Assembly (NCBI RefSeq): GCF_958295425.1
Contig: NC_081134.1
Location: forward strand, 855,001 to 919,000
Source: Solea solea
Lineage: Eukaryota; Chordata; Actinopteri; Pleuronectiformes; Soleidae
Length of the DNA stretch: 64,000 nt
Direction: 5' to 3'
The notes under the pieces are model-generated. The model had not been told where the DNA came from, made no database searches, and saw only the letters and a program-made list of their open reading frames with translations. Shown piece by piece: positions 11,041 to 22,752 of the stretch. The position numbers were made by a program, and so were the translations under genes. Every line of letters starts with the position of its first letter. The stretch's first letter is position 1.

Positions 11041-11839
11041 GAGCTGAGGAAGAAACCTTTACATGGAGACAGTAACGATCAAACCACGTCATGTGTCACT
11101 TTAATGTTGTGTAAAAAAATCAGACTTTAGATTGAAGACGACAACAGGAGTGATAAAACAAAGCTGACGCAGAGAGAGAGAGCGAGGGAAATGAGACTCA
11201 AGGGGGAGAAAAAAATTCTACATTTTGTTCTCACTTGGATTAAATTTGTGATTCTAGTAATCCCAAGCAGCTTTACTCTCCCTGAAAGGAATTTATTGGA
11301 GTGCTCAAGAGACTGAGAAAAAGAAGTAATGTTACGTGTGTTTAACTGCTGTCAGCATCTCCTATCTGTTCTACCTCTAAACATTCATCTTTTCCACCAG
11401 CTCGCATTTCAGTTTCCACCTCTATCAAAGTGACGTGTGACATTTACCCATTCTTATTTAACTCATTAGTTCTGACTGACATGATGGCTGCGATAAAAGC
11501 CGATGCAGGCAATGTCATTAGGGATTAGCCCTGCAGTGAAATTAGGTTTTTTCTTTGAGTACAATGATTTCAGAGTGTGAGAAACTGATCTGCTTGTATC
11601 ACAATCCCATCTGGACTGAAATGTTTGCTTAAATCACACTGGTGAAGACAGACATTCAAACAGAAGGAAAATAACATGTTCTCAACAGCTTCCCTCAGCT
11701 TGATGGGCAACTTTATTTTAAGCACCTTTTTCTCATGAATTCCCTCAATCAAAACAAGCTGTGCGGGTCAAGAAAGCAGACGGACAGCTCTGACTAATAA
11801 ACCAACAGGAAGGACAGAGGCAGGCTGGCAGGCAACCAT

Positions 11840-12085
11840 CAAGTTTGATTATCCAACTCTTAGCCCTGATGCCCTTTACCTCTTCCCTGCCATTTGTCTG
11901 TGGTGTTTTCTTAATGAAAATCCAGCGGCTCAGCCCATTCCTGATCTCTCTGTGGGAGAGGAGTCCTGGGCAGCGAGCACTGACGCTGATCAATAGCCTG
12001 CAGAGAGGACTAGTGTTAGCCCTGGACTCTCGGGGCTTAATGGGAGGGAATGGAGTGGAAGTAGACAGAGCAGAGGTGTGCTTTT
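11840..12085. promoter_or_regulatory. Candidate conserved noncoding element C
   Basis: Repeat-free stretch that reads open on the plus strand (82 codons) without splice signals or homology I recognise. Contains TGATCAATAGCC and GGGGCTTAATGGG. Could be an enhancer or, less likely, an exon. Confidence 0.25.
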
Positions 12086-12519
12086 AAAGGCTGGCCCAGT
12101 AATCTTGGCAGAACGAAAAACCTCAGCAAGAGGAGTGGAGAAAGGGTCCAGGTGCAGTGTGAGGAACTGGAGAGAGAATCATGTTTAAATGAGACTAAAT
12201 GGTCACTAAAGGTTGCCTGTTGTATCTCAGAGGGTTTGACCATGGAGAGGCAGGCTGTTTTTATCCTTGAAATACACTGCTTATTGACTTTTGACTCACT
12301 GAGTGCACGGCCTTATCCTCCAGTGGAAAGCTTAATATATGTTTACCTCAGAAAAGCAGCTTTCAACCTTGTTATGTCAGAATTACAAATATATAAAGCC
12401 CTAGAATGAACATGTGCAACCAAAGACCTCCTCCATCTTTGGACTTCATGTTTGGTTTAGGGCTTTTTAAGTGGAGCTCTATAAGGTACTGACCGCAATG
12501 TGCACCCACACTATTTTGA

Positions 12520-12760
12520 TGCTCGTGGAAACTGGAAAAGCTGGCTTGTCAATAAAAGGTCAAAGCAAATTTTTTCAATTGAAAGAGGCCCAGTGGACAC
12601 GAGACGACGTTTCGAGATCACCTCACTAAAAACGTCCGCCCGGCTCCCACATTTCACTGCACTTGAAACAGCAGACAAGAGGAGTATTTGCTTAAGAGCA
12701 GTTAATGGAAACACATACTGTACATATGTGTTTTCTATCATCACTTTTTGAAAAAAGGGT
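12520..12760. promoter_or_regulatory. Candidate conserved noncoding element D
   Basis: Repeat-free, with GTCAATAAAAGGTCAAAGCA (an HNF4/nuclear-receptor-like half-site pair), TTTTCAATTGAAAG, an 8-bp palindrome and GTTAATGG. Confidence 0.3.
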
Positions 12761-13159
12761 TTCAAATTTGCATTATTTTTTAATGGAAATCTAGTTGGAG
12801 ACAAACACTCTGACTGAAAACATGGTTGTTTACAGGGACAAAAACAAGAAACTGTTAATGTCTGATGTATGAACTCTTTTGTCCCTGTGCAGTAAAACAC
12901 AGATGTGTCTCTGTGGACTGTGGTGCAGGAGAGTGAGCAGCTTACAAACCAGTTTCCAGTCAAAGAAAGTTGTCAATGAAAAGAAAAAATGTTATTTTTA
13001 ACATGTGCTGTTTGCTATTCAAGTGAGTGGTACTTGTGTGTGTGTGTGTATCCATGCGTTGTTTTTGTTTTTGCTTTGGGATGGAAGGACACATTTGTTG
13101 GACAGCCGATTTAAAACAATCAGCCTTCAAACGCAGCCTCTGAAGGAGACTGCCCTTGA

Positions 13160-13620
13160 ATTTAGTCACAGCTTGTGTTTGTGTATTACCTTGTGTCCTT
13201 CCCTCTGTGGTGTTTGGGTGTCCTGCAGTAATGTATTTCACCTGCGTCCCCTGTGTATGTTTGAGTCTGTGCTCTCGCCCTCTTTGTCGGTTCATGTACC
13301 TGCTAAACCCTGAGCCCCAGTTGTGCTTGTGCTGCTGTTTTGTTTTCGTAGCGCTTCAGTTTAGCTCCCCATCATTACCCAGTGTTCTGCTTTGTTCCTT
13401 TTAGCCTTCCAGAGTTTTTTCTGCTTTTTTCTTTTTCCTTTTTTCCAGTTAAGACTTTCAGTTTGCCTTCCACCCACCACATTCTCAGACTCAGTGAGGC
13501 TGTGTGGTGTTTTTATCATAAATACTCAGAATTCACTGCACCAACCTGCCTTCTACTGAGTCTTCACTGTATGGCCAGAGAACCAGATGAATACATAACA
13601 CATTCATACAGTTTCTGGCT
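13160..13620 (+). repeat. Retroelement-like T/C-rich block
   Basis: Contains CCCTGTGTATGTTTGAGTC, GCCCTCTTTGTCGGTTCATG and long T/C-rich runs, the style of a repeat seen in many fish genomes. Overlapping frames here are composition artefacts. Class uncertain (LTR or LINE 5' end). Confidence 0.3.
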
Positions 13621-16600
13621 GAATAAATGAACCAGAGTAGATTTTTTTACAAGGGATAAATATACATACATATTAACCCTTTAACCATGTTTGTTAAATA
13701 AGATTTCTACTCATTAGCTGTATAAATCCTATCCACAGAGCCAAGTTTACTGTTCACCTTCTCTCCTCAATATTCCACTCCCACATAACTTTACTGCATC
13801 TCATTTATGTTTCACAGGGAACATATTTTCTGAAAAATGGAAATAGGTCTGCATTCATACAGCGATTTTCTAGTCTTAAAGATAACTTAAGGTCACCCCA
13901 GTCCACAAACCTAGGTCTCACTGGTGAAAGAGATTCCAATCTCAGTATAACGTCCTTGTCAAATACTGTAAATGTCCTCAGTGTTTTAGCAGCATAAACC
14001 TTTGCCCAGATGACCCAGCTGGGGTTGACCAAGCCTCGGCTCAGGTCCAGACAGCAGTACCCTACCCACAGTTCTCTGCTCCGGATCTGCAGCCACCAAC
14101 CATCGATGCAGCCTCTGCTGTCTCAGTGACCGGCGTGATGGCTTGCACCTGTGATGCTCGGCATGTTGTGCAGAGGGACTGACCAATAAATCCTCTGCAC
14201 CGCCTCCTCGATGGGTTCACACCTCGCTCACCACCCTGAACTTGTTAAATGGAACTTCTATGTCAAATTTAAATTGCCGCCAAATCCGTAATCTAGATCA
14301 GATCCAGACGAAACCTAGCCTTGCATGCACGTAAAGAAATTCAAGTTCCAACTCCAAATCCAAATGTTTTGACAGAAATATGATTTATTTTTTTATTTAC
14401 ATATTTGCCCATGATAAGAGATAAGAGACATGTTTGTGACATCATCAGTGGGTAGATAAGTGGGAGATCACCATCACAACTCACTGCTAACAGAAGGACT
14501 AACAGATAAACACACGCCTATAGGAGGTAATTATCACAGTGAAATCCTGAGAATTATGTATAGTATACAGTAAATAAAACAGTGTAAGCTGCACATCATT
14601 CATTCAGCAGTATAACAGACTTAGAGTAAAGTAAGCTTTAAAGCTCATTGAGGAAATCATTAACAGTTGCACCTGATATCAACAAAATGTGCGTCTGACT
14701 GGACTCAGCTCTCTAATCTTTTCCTGTTCAGGTCTGTGGCTCAGTGCGACCGCAGCCGAGGAGCCAGATTAAGTGGAGTCTATAAGTACTTTCCCAACAC
14801 CACTGCTGGGTGAGGAAAGGGGGGAAAAGTCTTGTCTGTCGACAGATGGTGGAGGGATGGCCAATATCTCACACTTCATTCTTCTATACTGGCTGCACTT
14901 TATGAGCTCAGTGCACATGCAGGGTAATGAGTGATGGTGTGTAACATGTTTGAGATGTCACTTATCGCTGTGTTAATGTTGCAGAGTGTGTCTGAGACAG
15001 ACTAGAACCTACACTTCCTTCTAATGACACAGAAGACACTTAAAATAGCTTTGTCTGATTGCGCCACTAATAGTTTGACACTCGAGAGTGAAGCCATTTC
15101 TGCCGGAAGAAAGAAATTAGTGGTACTACAAATCTGACAGTTATATCGCAGGTTGTTATGAGGCTGTTTGCTGGTTTTATTATTTCATTTATCTCACTTA
15201 AGATGGAGGAATTTAAATACATAAAACTGAGATGAATGATTGGGTTTGTAGACGCTTCAGTGAATGTGTCCTCACACTGAGCAGAGCTGCTTGTTGAGAC
15301 TGATGGCAGATTTCTCAACTGCAGCAGCAAAGGTATAGTTAGCAACAGTAAAGGCACAGTGTGGGTTTTTTCAGCGTGTGTGTCAGTGACGGAAATCTGA
15401 ACAAAAGAATTTCACACACTGAAGTCGCATCTGAACTTACTGATGGAAGCGACAATGGAGCAGCGACTCCTGTGCTGTGATGTAAAATCACTGATTGTCT
15501 TTATTTTTTAACGTTAATAAAGCGATGCAAACGTCATGATGTATATGATTATATCTCACTGCCTCATACAAACACACTGAGCAGTCCACTGAACAGAGTA
15601 CGATCCATTCATTTGGCATTTGTGTGAACTTCCTCACTGGAAAGACTGAATCATTAGTGATATGAAGACTTTTTTAATCTCCATGGAGGAAACTAAAGTG
15701 ATGCACAAAAACAAAAAGAAAACAGGTTAGAAAAGTGTAACAAATAAATAATAGTACATGTAGAGCGTGCTGTTGTACAGTTGTTGCAGTGGGCAGGGGT
15801 GAAGACCTGAAGCGCTCTGTCTTATATGATGTGATGCACCACATGACTGTGTCACAGCTGGTCATAAAGACGGTGAGAGGGGAAATCCAAGACAAGCCTG
15901 ATCCTCTCTGTCACTGGCTCCACACTCTCAGGTTCTACAACAACAACAACCACAGAGAAGAGAAGAGATAAATCATAAATGTTCATGTTGAGCAGCGAAG
16001 CACTTAGCATGGCCAATGCTAACACCTGGATTAGCACCTCTGTGGTGGTGCACACCTTTGCTGCCATTTTTGACCCATGTGTGCAGTTGAACATAAATGA
16101 CTCAAATATAGTAATCTGATTGGTTGCTTGGAGTAATAGAATCCCCATCTATCACAGCAGAACATCTGATTCCTCTTCACAGTTCCATATCACTCCACTT
16201 GGAAGTAGATCCTTCTTGCGTGGAACAATGGTGGCAGCAGCTGTTCAGTCTGTGTGTGTGTGTGCCGACCGTTGTCTAGTTCAGCACCATGGACAGAGCT
16301 TATCCACAATCTGTAAGTTTAGAAAAGTGGCATCACAGTTACTCATCACTCGTCCTGAAGTGCTGAGGACAGAACAGAGAAGATGATTCAAGACCTTTCT
16401 CTTAACTCTGACTTTGAATTGAATTTCCTTTTTATTTATCGGTCCATTTGTTTACATTGAAGCCGGTTTGGTTTCTCTAAAGCCCTATTTAGTATGTTGT
16501 TTTATTTCCATCTCATTCTTTATTCTTCTGTTTCATACAGTTTCACTTGCATTTGAATGCCTGTTATTCCTGCACTTCAAACTAAATACCAGTTTTTGAA

Positions 16601-16777
16601 TCTTATTTTATTCTGGAGCATTGCTTTTTATTTACTTTCTCATTTCATTATTTGTTTTTAATCACTCGTATCCATTATTACTAAAACATTTATTTACTTA
16701 TTTATTTCATTGAATTCCCTTGTTCTGTTATCCCTCTTATTGCATTTATTTATTTATTCATAACCCTGCCTCTGGAA

Positions 16778-16778
<1 letters not shown>

Positions 16779-16805
<27 letters not shown>
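16779..16805. repeat. (TG)n
   Basis: Preceded by a (TTTA)n-rich stretch from 16685. Confidence 0.9.
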
Positions 16806-16808
<3 letters not shown>

Positions 16809-17292
16809 AACATTGAAGAGTGATGACCTGATGTAAAAATGAAAACGTTTAACAAAAAAAACCCCATAACAGATTATAAATATTACGCTTTCGAGCTCCA
16901 GTGGCTGTTGTGTCATTCCTTAAAATCCAAAAACAATAAATAGCAACAATCAAGGATGTGTTGCATTGTAACCTGGTGAGGGAAGAAAGCTCTTCCCCAC
17001 ATGTTCCATCACAATCATCAGGACAAAGTTCAACTCGGCAGGTTTTAATAGTGAGTTATTTATATGTACAGACAGCTGCGTTACCTGATCGCAGCCTCTC
17101 AGAACATAAACTGTGCAGGAGAGAAGCTGAAGTGTTAGAGTCTGTCTTTTAATTGCATTTCACTTTCATCTGTGGGAGACCGTGTTTGCCCTGTGGGTGT
17201 ATGTTGAGATTAGCCCTCTCACAGCACTGCGAGCCCATACAGTACAGTAGAGCTTCACAGCAAGGGAATGTCAAATGCAATCTATATCATGA

Positions 17293-17313
17293 CTATCTAT
17301 CTATCTATCTATC
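17293..17313. repeat. (CTAT)n
   Basis: About five tetranucleotide units. Confidence 0.85.
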
Positions 17314-17399
17314 ACGCTCTGTCAAGCAAAACTATCAGACCTGACTGAGGGAGTGTTTGTGTGAATCTCTAGCTTTACCAGCGCCATGTGGCTGTTGCC

Positions 17400-17960
17400 T
17401 CCATCATAAACTATTTATTTATGTATTTATTTTACCTTTATTTAACTGCGTCAGTCAGTTGAGAACCAATTCTCATTTACGATGACGACCTGGACAAGAG
17501 TCAGCACAACAAACAGCAATACGAACAATATTAAACAATTCATTCAACAGTCACGTGTTGAATAAAAATGGTTAAAAGCAGCAGTCGCAAATTGTTGCCC
17601 TCACTAATTTTTTAAAAGAAGAAAGTGGAATGAACAAACTGATTTTAAGTGTCTGTTGCAGATGATTCCAGTCCAGCAGAAAAGTAGTGCAGACTTTGGG
17701 GATGAGTAAGTTAATAAAGCTGCTGGAACGAACAGCACGACCGGTGTTATGGATATTGAGTAATGAGCGAAGATAAGATGGAGTTTTACTAATTATGTGT
17801 TTGTCTGCGAGAATGAAGAGAGGGCCAGTTGACCGGGGACCAGGGAATATAGACAATTCACTTCCTGTGTGCAGTACAGGAATGTCGCCAGGTGACACGA
17901 GATCTAAACATGTGTGGAGCTGACTTAACCAACAACAAACAAATGTAACCGACATTCCAG
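17400..17960 (-). pseudogene. LINE 3' end with a short ORF2 tail
   Basis: The minus-strand frame ends with LDWNHLQQTLKISLFIPLSS then FKKLV, resembling the last residues of fish non-LTR ORF2 proteins. It is followed by TTATTTAACTGCGTCAGTCA and ATTTATTTAT, a 3' end seen in many fish repeats. Upstream coding is degraded. Confidence 0.5.
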
Positions 17961-18671
17961 TGAGGAACAGCTGCAGTTGTGGTCATTTCAGTTGAAATCA
18001 GAAATTCAGTTGTTGAAACTCAACAAACAAAGAGTTCCATTTAGCAGCATTTATATTTCTGATTACACTACATTTGTTTTTAACAATTGTCGGAGTAAAT
18101 GTGTTAAGTATTTGTGACAACCTGAGATTGTGTATGTTGCACAAACATTTGAGGACAAATCATATTAATTTAATTTAAATTCACCAGTGGTTTTATGTTT
18201 TGGAAACTTATCTCTGACTCTGTTAGAAAGTGTGATGTGGTGACTTAGTGACTAATGACTCTGCTATTTTTGTGATTTGCAATCAAAGACTCGTTTAGAG
18301 AACTGAGTGGTGCGAGAATAATGCTGCAATTAATATTTACTTCTATAAATTGCTCATTTTATTATTCAAGGACCTAAACACGCTTTAATTTGTCATAAAA
18401 TACAAAAAGTACAAAATGTGGTACACACGTTTGTTTTTTTCCACATGTACAAAACCCTTGTTTCTGCTTTGTTTTTATTCATTTTTAGATTAAAGAAACA
18501 CACTGTAGCTTTAATAATTGGTAAACTATATACAAAATACACAAGGTATGAATTCTATTTAGAAAGCACAGAACAGACACAGGTGTTTAGTCTTAGTTTA
18601 AACTTTTGTTTAACTTTGAGTTCACCTTGTGTGCAAAGGCTGAACAAATGTTCTTATAACACAAAGGATGT

Positions 18672-18694
18672 TGTGTGTGTGTGTGTGTGTGTGT
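18672..18694. repeat. (TG)n
   Basis: Uninterrupted dinucleotide run. Confidence 0.9.
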
Positions 18695-19342
18695 AAGATG
18701 ATATACACATGCTAAATAAGGTGCTTCTATTATCAGTTGAACACACAAGTGTGTTACTTAACGAAAGTCTAATTAAATGTAATGCTCAACATAATCTCTT
18801 TCTTCTTTCATTAACTTGTGTTTCTATTGAAAGATGGGTGAGATGAGCTCTGACAGGAACCTCCCACGCCTCTGACAGACGGACTCTGGACACTCACTGC
18901 TCCTTCACAGTGCAACAGCAGCCTCTAGTGGCAGAATGCACACTGACCCGGGCTGCACAGCACACTTTAATTGGGCTGCATTCAATGTGAAACAAGGGTC
19001 AAACATGTGGCACCGTGTGTCAAATACTCATTTCACTTAGGTCAAACTGGGGTTTTAGGGGCTTTTTTCTGGTCAGAGGGGAAACTCTACTACTCTACTC
19101 TACACAAATCACTCTTAGTCTCTGATTATGCTGCACAGAGCAGAGCGGTGCCCTGCTGCACACACAGGGTGAACGAGTTCATTGCCTCAACACTGAGGTA
19201 CTGACAGAGTCAAGTGATATGTTCAGCAAACCACACAAATAGTCAAAGCTGTGGCTTCTGTGTCAAAGATGTTACTTACAGGGAGTGTAAGTAACACAGA
19301 GCAAATTCAAATCCACACACTTACACATTCTAAAATCTAAAC

Positions 19343-19521
19343 CAGTGTTTCCCAACCCTGTTCTCAGGGAACACTGACTGCATGTTATAGATGCTGCACT
19401 GCTCCAACACAGCTGATTCAGATGCTCGTTACCAGGCTTCTGCAGAGCTGCTTGACGAGCTGTTCATCTGAATCAGGTGTGTTAGAGCGGGGCAACATCT
19501 AAAACACGCAGTCAGGTTTAG
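19343..19521. mobile_element. Palindromic hAT-like MITE, right end damaged
   Basis: The left end CAGTGTTTCCCAACCCTG and the whole palindromic interior match the copy at 36658. After AAACACGCAGTCA the right terminus is missing and GGTTTAGATT follows, which is the reverse complement of the bases just outside the left end. Confidence 0.7.
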
Positions 19522-19984
19522 ATTAGAAGAAAAAAAATCAGTTTAGTAGAAAATAAAATCTTATTTTGCCTGATGAAGATACAAAAAAAAACATTAACCC
19601 TACGCCAAACTTTACTGGACAGCCCCTGTTCTGTGGTGTTTATGCAGACTCAGCAGAAACTCTGTGATCATCATATGAACCGCATCATGTGGTTTCATGT
19701 GGTCACATGGTCTCTATAAGTAAGAAAAAAGAACACATTAAAAATGAACTTTACTTAGTTCCTGTCACACCGATCACACCGGTGCACCACATGTGGTAAA
19801 TGACGTTAGACAACAAAGCTCCATGTGAAAAGCGGCAGTAGCAGCTCATGTAATGATTGGCACAGATGAAACTGTCATCATTAGAAAGTGTCGGATGGAA
19901 GTGGAAGAGCGCGGTTTTGTGCAAATTATGCAACAAGGAATTTGCATTTCACCCAAGCAAAAGTCTCCGGTATCACCTCAATTC

Positions 19985-20090
19985 TTTTGCATGTTCTCCA
20001 CTTCCTCGATGGATTAGTGACCTGTCCAAGGTTTGGCCCTGTCAGCAAGGATTGGCTCCAGCCTCACTCGTGAGCCCCAATACAATGGTC
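19985..20090 (+). mobile_element. tRNA-derived SINE fragment next to a Tc1 remnant
   Basis: TTGCATGTTCTCCACTTCCT joins directly to GGATTAGTGACCTGTCCAAG and GATTGGCTCCAGC, so the middle of the SINE is deleted. Confidence 0.45.
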
Positions 20091-20104
20091 GAAAAAATCA
20101 CTGG

Positions 20105-20345
20105 CTACTTTATTAGGTACACTCATTCAACTGCTTGTTAATACACATCATAAAGAAGAAGAACGGTGATTGAAGTGACTGTGGTGAGGTTGTTGGTCTG
20201 AGTATTTCAGAATCTGCTGTTCTACACGATCATCTTCAGAATGTGTAGTGTATAAGTGTGTAAAAAACACCTTGTTGATGTCAGAGGAGACTGACCAGAC
20301 TGGTATAAGGTGAGATTAAAACACTCAGTCAATGCACTGTAGCTG
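20105..20345 (+). pseudogene. Tc1/mariner transposase N-terminal remnant
   Basis: Opens CTACTTTATTAGGTACACTC, then encodes (with breaks) GLSISESAVL, part of the helix-turn-helix of fish Tc1-like transposases, and a piece near 20267-20310 (TTGTTGATGTCAGAGGAGAC) from the following region. The catalytic part is absent. Confidence 0.6.
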
Positions 20346-21224
20346 TTCTAAGAACTAAACTAATAAATCCATGTTTAGAATATATTTTAAAAAGTGAAGG
20401 AAGAGCCGCACACAAGCAGCATTTCTCATGTGAACATTATAGCTACAGTGATGTCTCTTTATTGTATTCCTGCACTGTGGGTTGGCAAGGAGGCAGCTCG
20501 TGATGGCGCTGAAACAGCCCAGCTTCACTTTGCATCCAAAGCTTTCATGTGCCCATCAAACCTCTTCATCAAAAATGAATCAATCTCGCTCACAAATAGA
20601 TGCACACTAGAATCAAACAAGGTGGACTTCATTAAAATGTGAGGCGTGGAGAGGAGCAATAAGCCAGTGACACGACGAGAGAGGCCTGAGAGAGGCAGCA
20701 TGTGCACATGGAGTAGATCCCATGTCCGTCTGATTGACCCCACTGGACGATGGCTAAGTCAGCGCCGATTCAAAGTCAGCGCTGACTTCACTGAGCAGAC
20801 TGAGACTCAGAGGCTCACTCTCCCTGAAAACATGGCTGACAGACGGGACATGAGGAAAATCTTTGATTTTAGCCACTTTCTAAAATATTTGCTTAATAAA
20901 ATCCAGGTCTGCGTTGGCTACTCTCCACCTTGAATCATTAAAAATGTTTCCAAGTCTTTAAATTAGGTTTCAAATCGCGTACAATTCAGTAACATTCCTA
21001 CAAGTACGTGTAGATACAGTGAGTCAAGCTCCTTGTTTCAAGTTGGTTCTTGGTACAAAGGGTGAGCACAACATAGTCAGTACTGCATGATCAGTATCTC
21101 ATACAACCTAAACTGTCCATTTATACACTGTTTTTGTATCGTTTAGAAGCCTTTCTTACATTCCTGATCAATCACTAGTACAACACTCACATTACTTTAT
21201 CACATTTTTAGCTCACATGTTTTT

Positions 21225-21510
21225 GCATTGGCAGTAGTCATGCCAGATTCAGAAAGACATGCAGGGATGTCTCTGACAAGTGCAGCCAGCCTCTTTGATT
21301 TAATTGCAAGGCTGTGCATTTTTGTCATGAAACAACCATTGTGGCTTAATTACAGCAGGGTTTTGTGTTTCTCTGCCTTTATTCCAGAGCACGTGGCACA
21401 GCATGCTAATGAGCTAATGCACTCCCACTGTTTCTGCAATTAGGAGTGTGTGCGGCGGCTAATGTGGGGACGTGGTCGCTAACATTAAGGGCTAATAGGA
21501 ACAGGTGTCT
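21225..21510. promoter_or_regulatory. Candidate conserved noncoding element A
   Basis: Repeat-free, with many homeodomain-type cores (TTTAATTGCAAG, GCTTAATTACAG, GCTAATGAGCTAATGC, GCAATTAGGAG) and an ATGC/TGCAT density typical of developmental enhancers. Confidence 0.35.
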
Positions 21511-21724
21511 GCTGTGTCTTACTCTCCATGTGAGGCTGGGAGACATTGTAACGTCTCAAACATGAGTCTCATCAAAAAGAAACTGGAATGCCTTATTGTG
21601 GGGTATATCCCAGAATGCATTGCACATACAGTATATGATAGAGGGCATGCTTGTCAGTCTTTGTGGTTGTGTTATCGTCCTCTGCTCTCTTCGTTCTCCA
21701 TCTTCTTTTGCTAACACATTCCTG

Positions 21725-21750
21725 ACACACACACACACACACACACACAC
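21725..21750. repeat. (CA)n
   Basis: Uninterrupted run between two candidate conserved elements. Confidence 0.9.
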
Positions 21751-21837
21751 TCATATTTGCTGCTGTTGCACACCAGTCTATCACAGCAAATGGCTGTTTT
21801 TATTTCAATTTCACAAAATTGGATTTTAATGAATTCC

Positions 21838-22010
21838 ACAATGAATAACCAAGCAAGAAATTATTTTCCAATATCCTCCCATGATATTCCGCCATCCCTC
21901 TGTATTAGTGGAATTAATACTCGGAGCGTGCTGGAGATGCTGCATCAGGTGATGCAGGATTTGATTAGGAGTCTAAAGTTTTCAGCAAATCAGGTGTGGG
22001 GGCACAATCA
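21838..22010. promoter_or_regulatory. Candidate conserved noncoding element B
   Basis: Complex sequence with CCCATGATATTCCGCCATCC, GTGGAATTAATACTCGG and GATTTGATTAGGAG, containing paired CTGCATCAGGTGATGCAGGA, an 8-bp perfect palindrome (CTGCATCA/TGATGCAG). Confidence 0.35.
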
Positions 22011-22309
22011 TGGTTTCTTTTTATTTTTTAATCTAGGACAAAAATCCCTCTAGCAGCAGCAGCAGCAGCAAGGAATACTAAATTGTTGGAATTTGATTAG
22101 CATACCATGTAAGGGGCTCTGCCACGTCTTCTCGTGTGTTGCAGCACTGTGAAGGACACACTGAACGTTTACAGTGTGTGCGTTGAACTCAAACGGACGG
22201 TCGAGGTCTTTTGTAGTGTGGTTGTGTGAGGTATTGTCTCATAGTCACACAGGTGTGTTTCATATATGGTGAGAATAGGTCTTTATATTACGCTTTATAT
22301 ATATAATAT

Positions 22310-22752
22310 GCTTTATATTACTGTTACATTACTGTGACATTACTGTTATATTACTGTTACATTACTGTTATATTATTGTTACATTACTGTTAGATTACTG
22401 TTACATTACTGTTGTATTACTGTTACATTACTGTTGTATTACTGTTACATTACTGTTAGATTACTGTTATATTACTGTTACATTACTGTTACATTAATGT
22501 TACATTAATGTTACATTACTGTTATATTACTGTTGTATTACTGTTACATTACTGTTACATTACTGTTATATTACTGTTACATTACTGTTACATTACTGTG
22601 ACATTACTGTTACATTACTGTTACATTACTGTTGTATTACTGTTACATTACTGTTACATTACTGTTACATTACTGTTGTATTACTGTTACATTACTGTTA
22701 CATTACTATTATATTACTGTTACATTACTGTTACATTACTGTTATATTACAA
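22310..22752. repeat. 11-bp minisatellite (ATTACTGTTAC), about 40 units
   Basis: Units of 11 bases with T/A/G changes at one position (TTACATTACTG, TTATATTACTG, TTGTATTACTG). Because 11 is not a multiple of 3 and no unit yields a stop in the plus frame, it creates a 93-codon frame with an 11-residue period that is not a gene. Confidence 0.95.

Larger units (their letters stand above)
13620..17400. other. Intergenic, no gene recognised
   Basis: Frames at 13805-14186 (minus) and 15789-16148 are short, without recognised motifs. AT-rich (TTTA)n sequence around 16400-16760. Confidence 0.45.

Noticed and set aside
13805..14186. Overlapping minus frames as a coding exon
   Set aside because: No recognised domain and no convincing splice sites.
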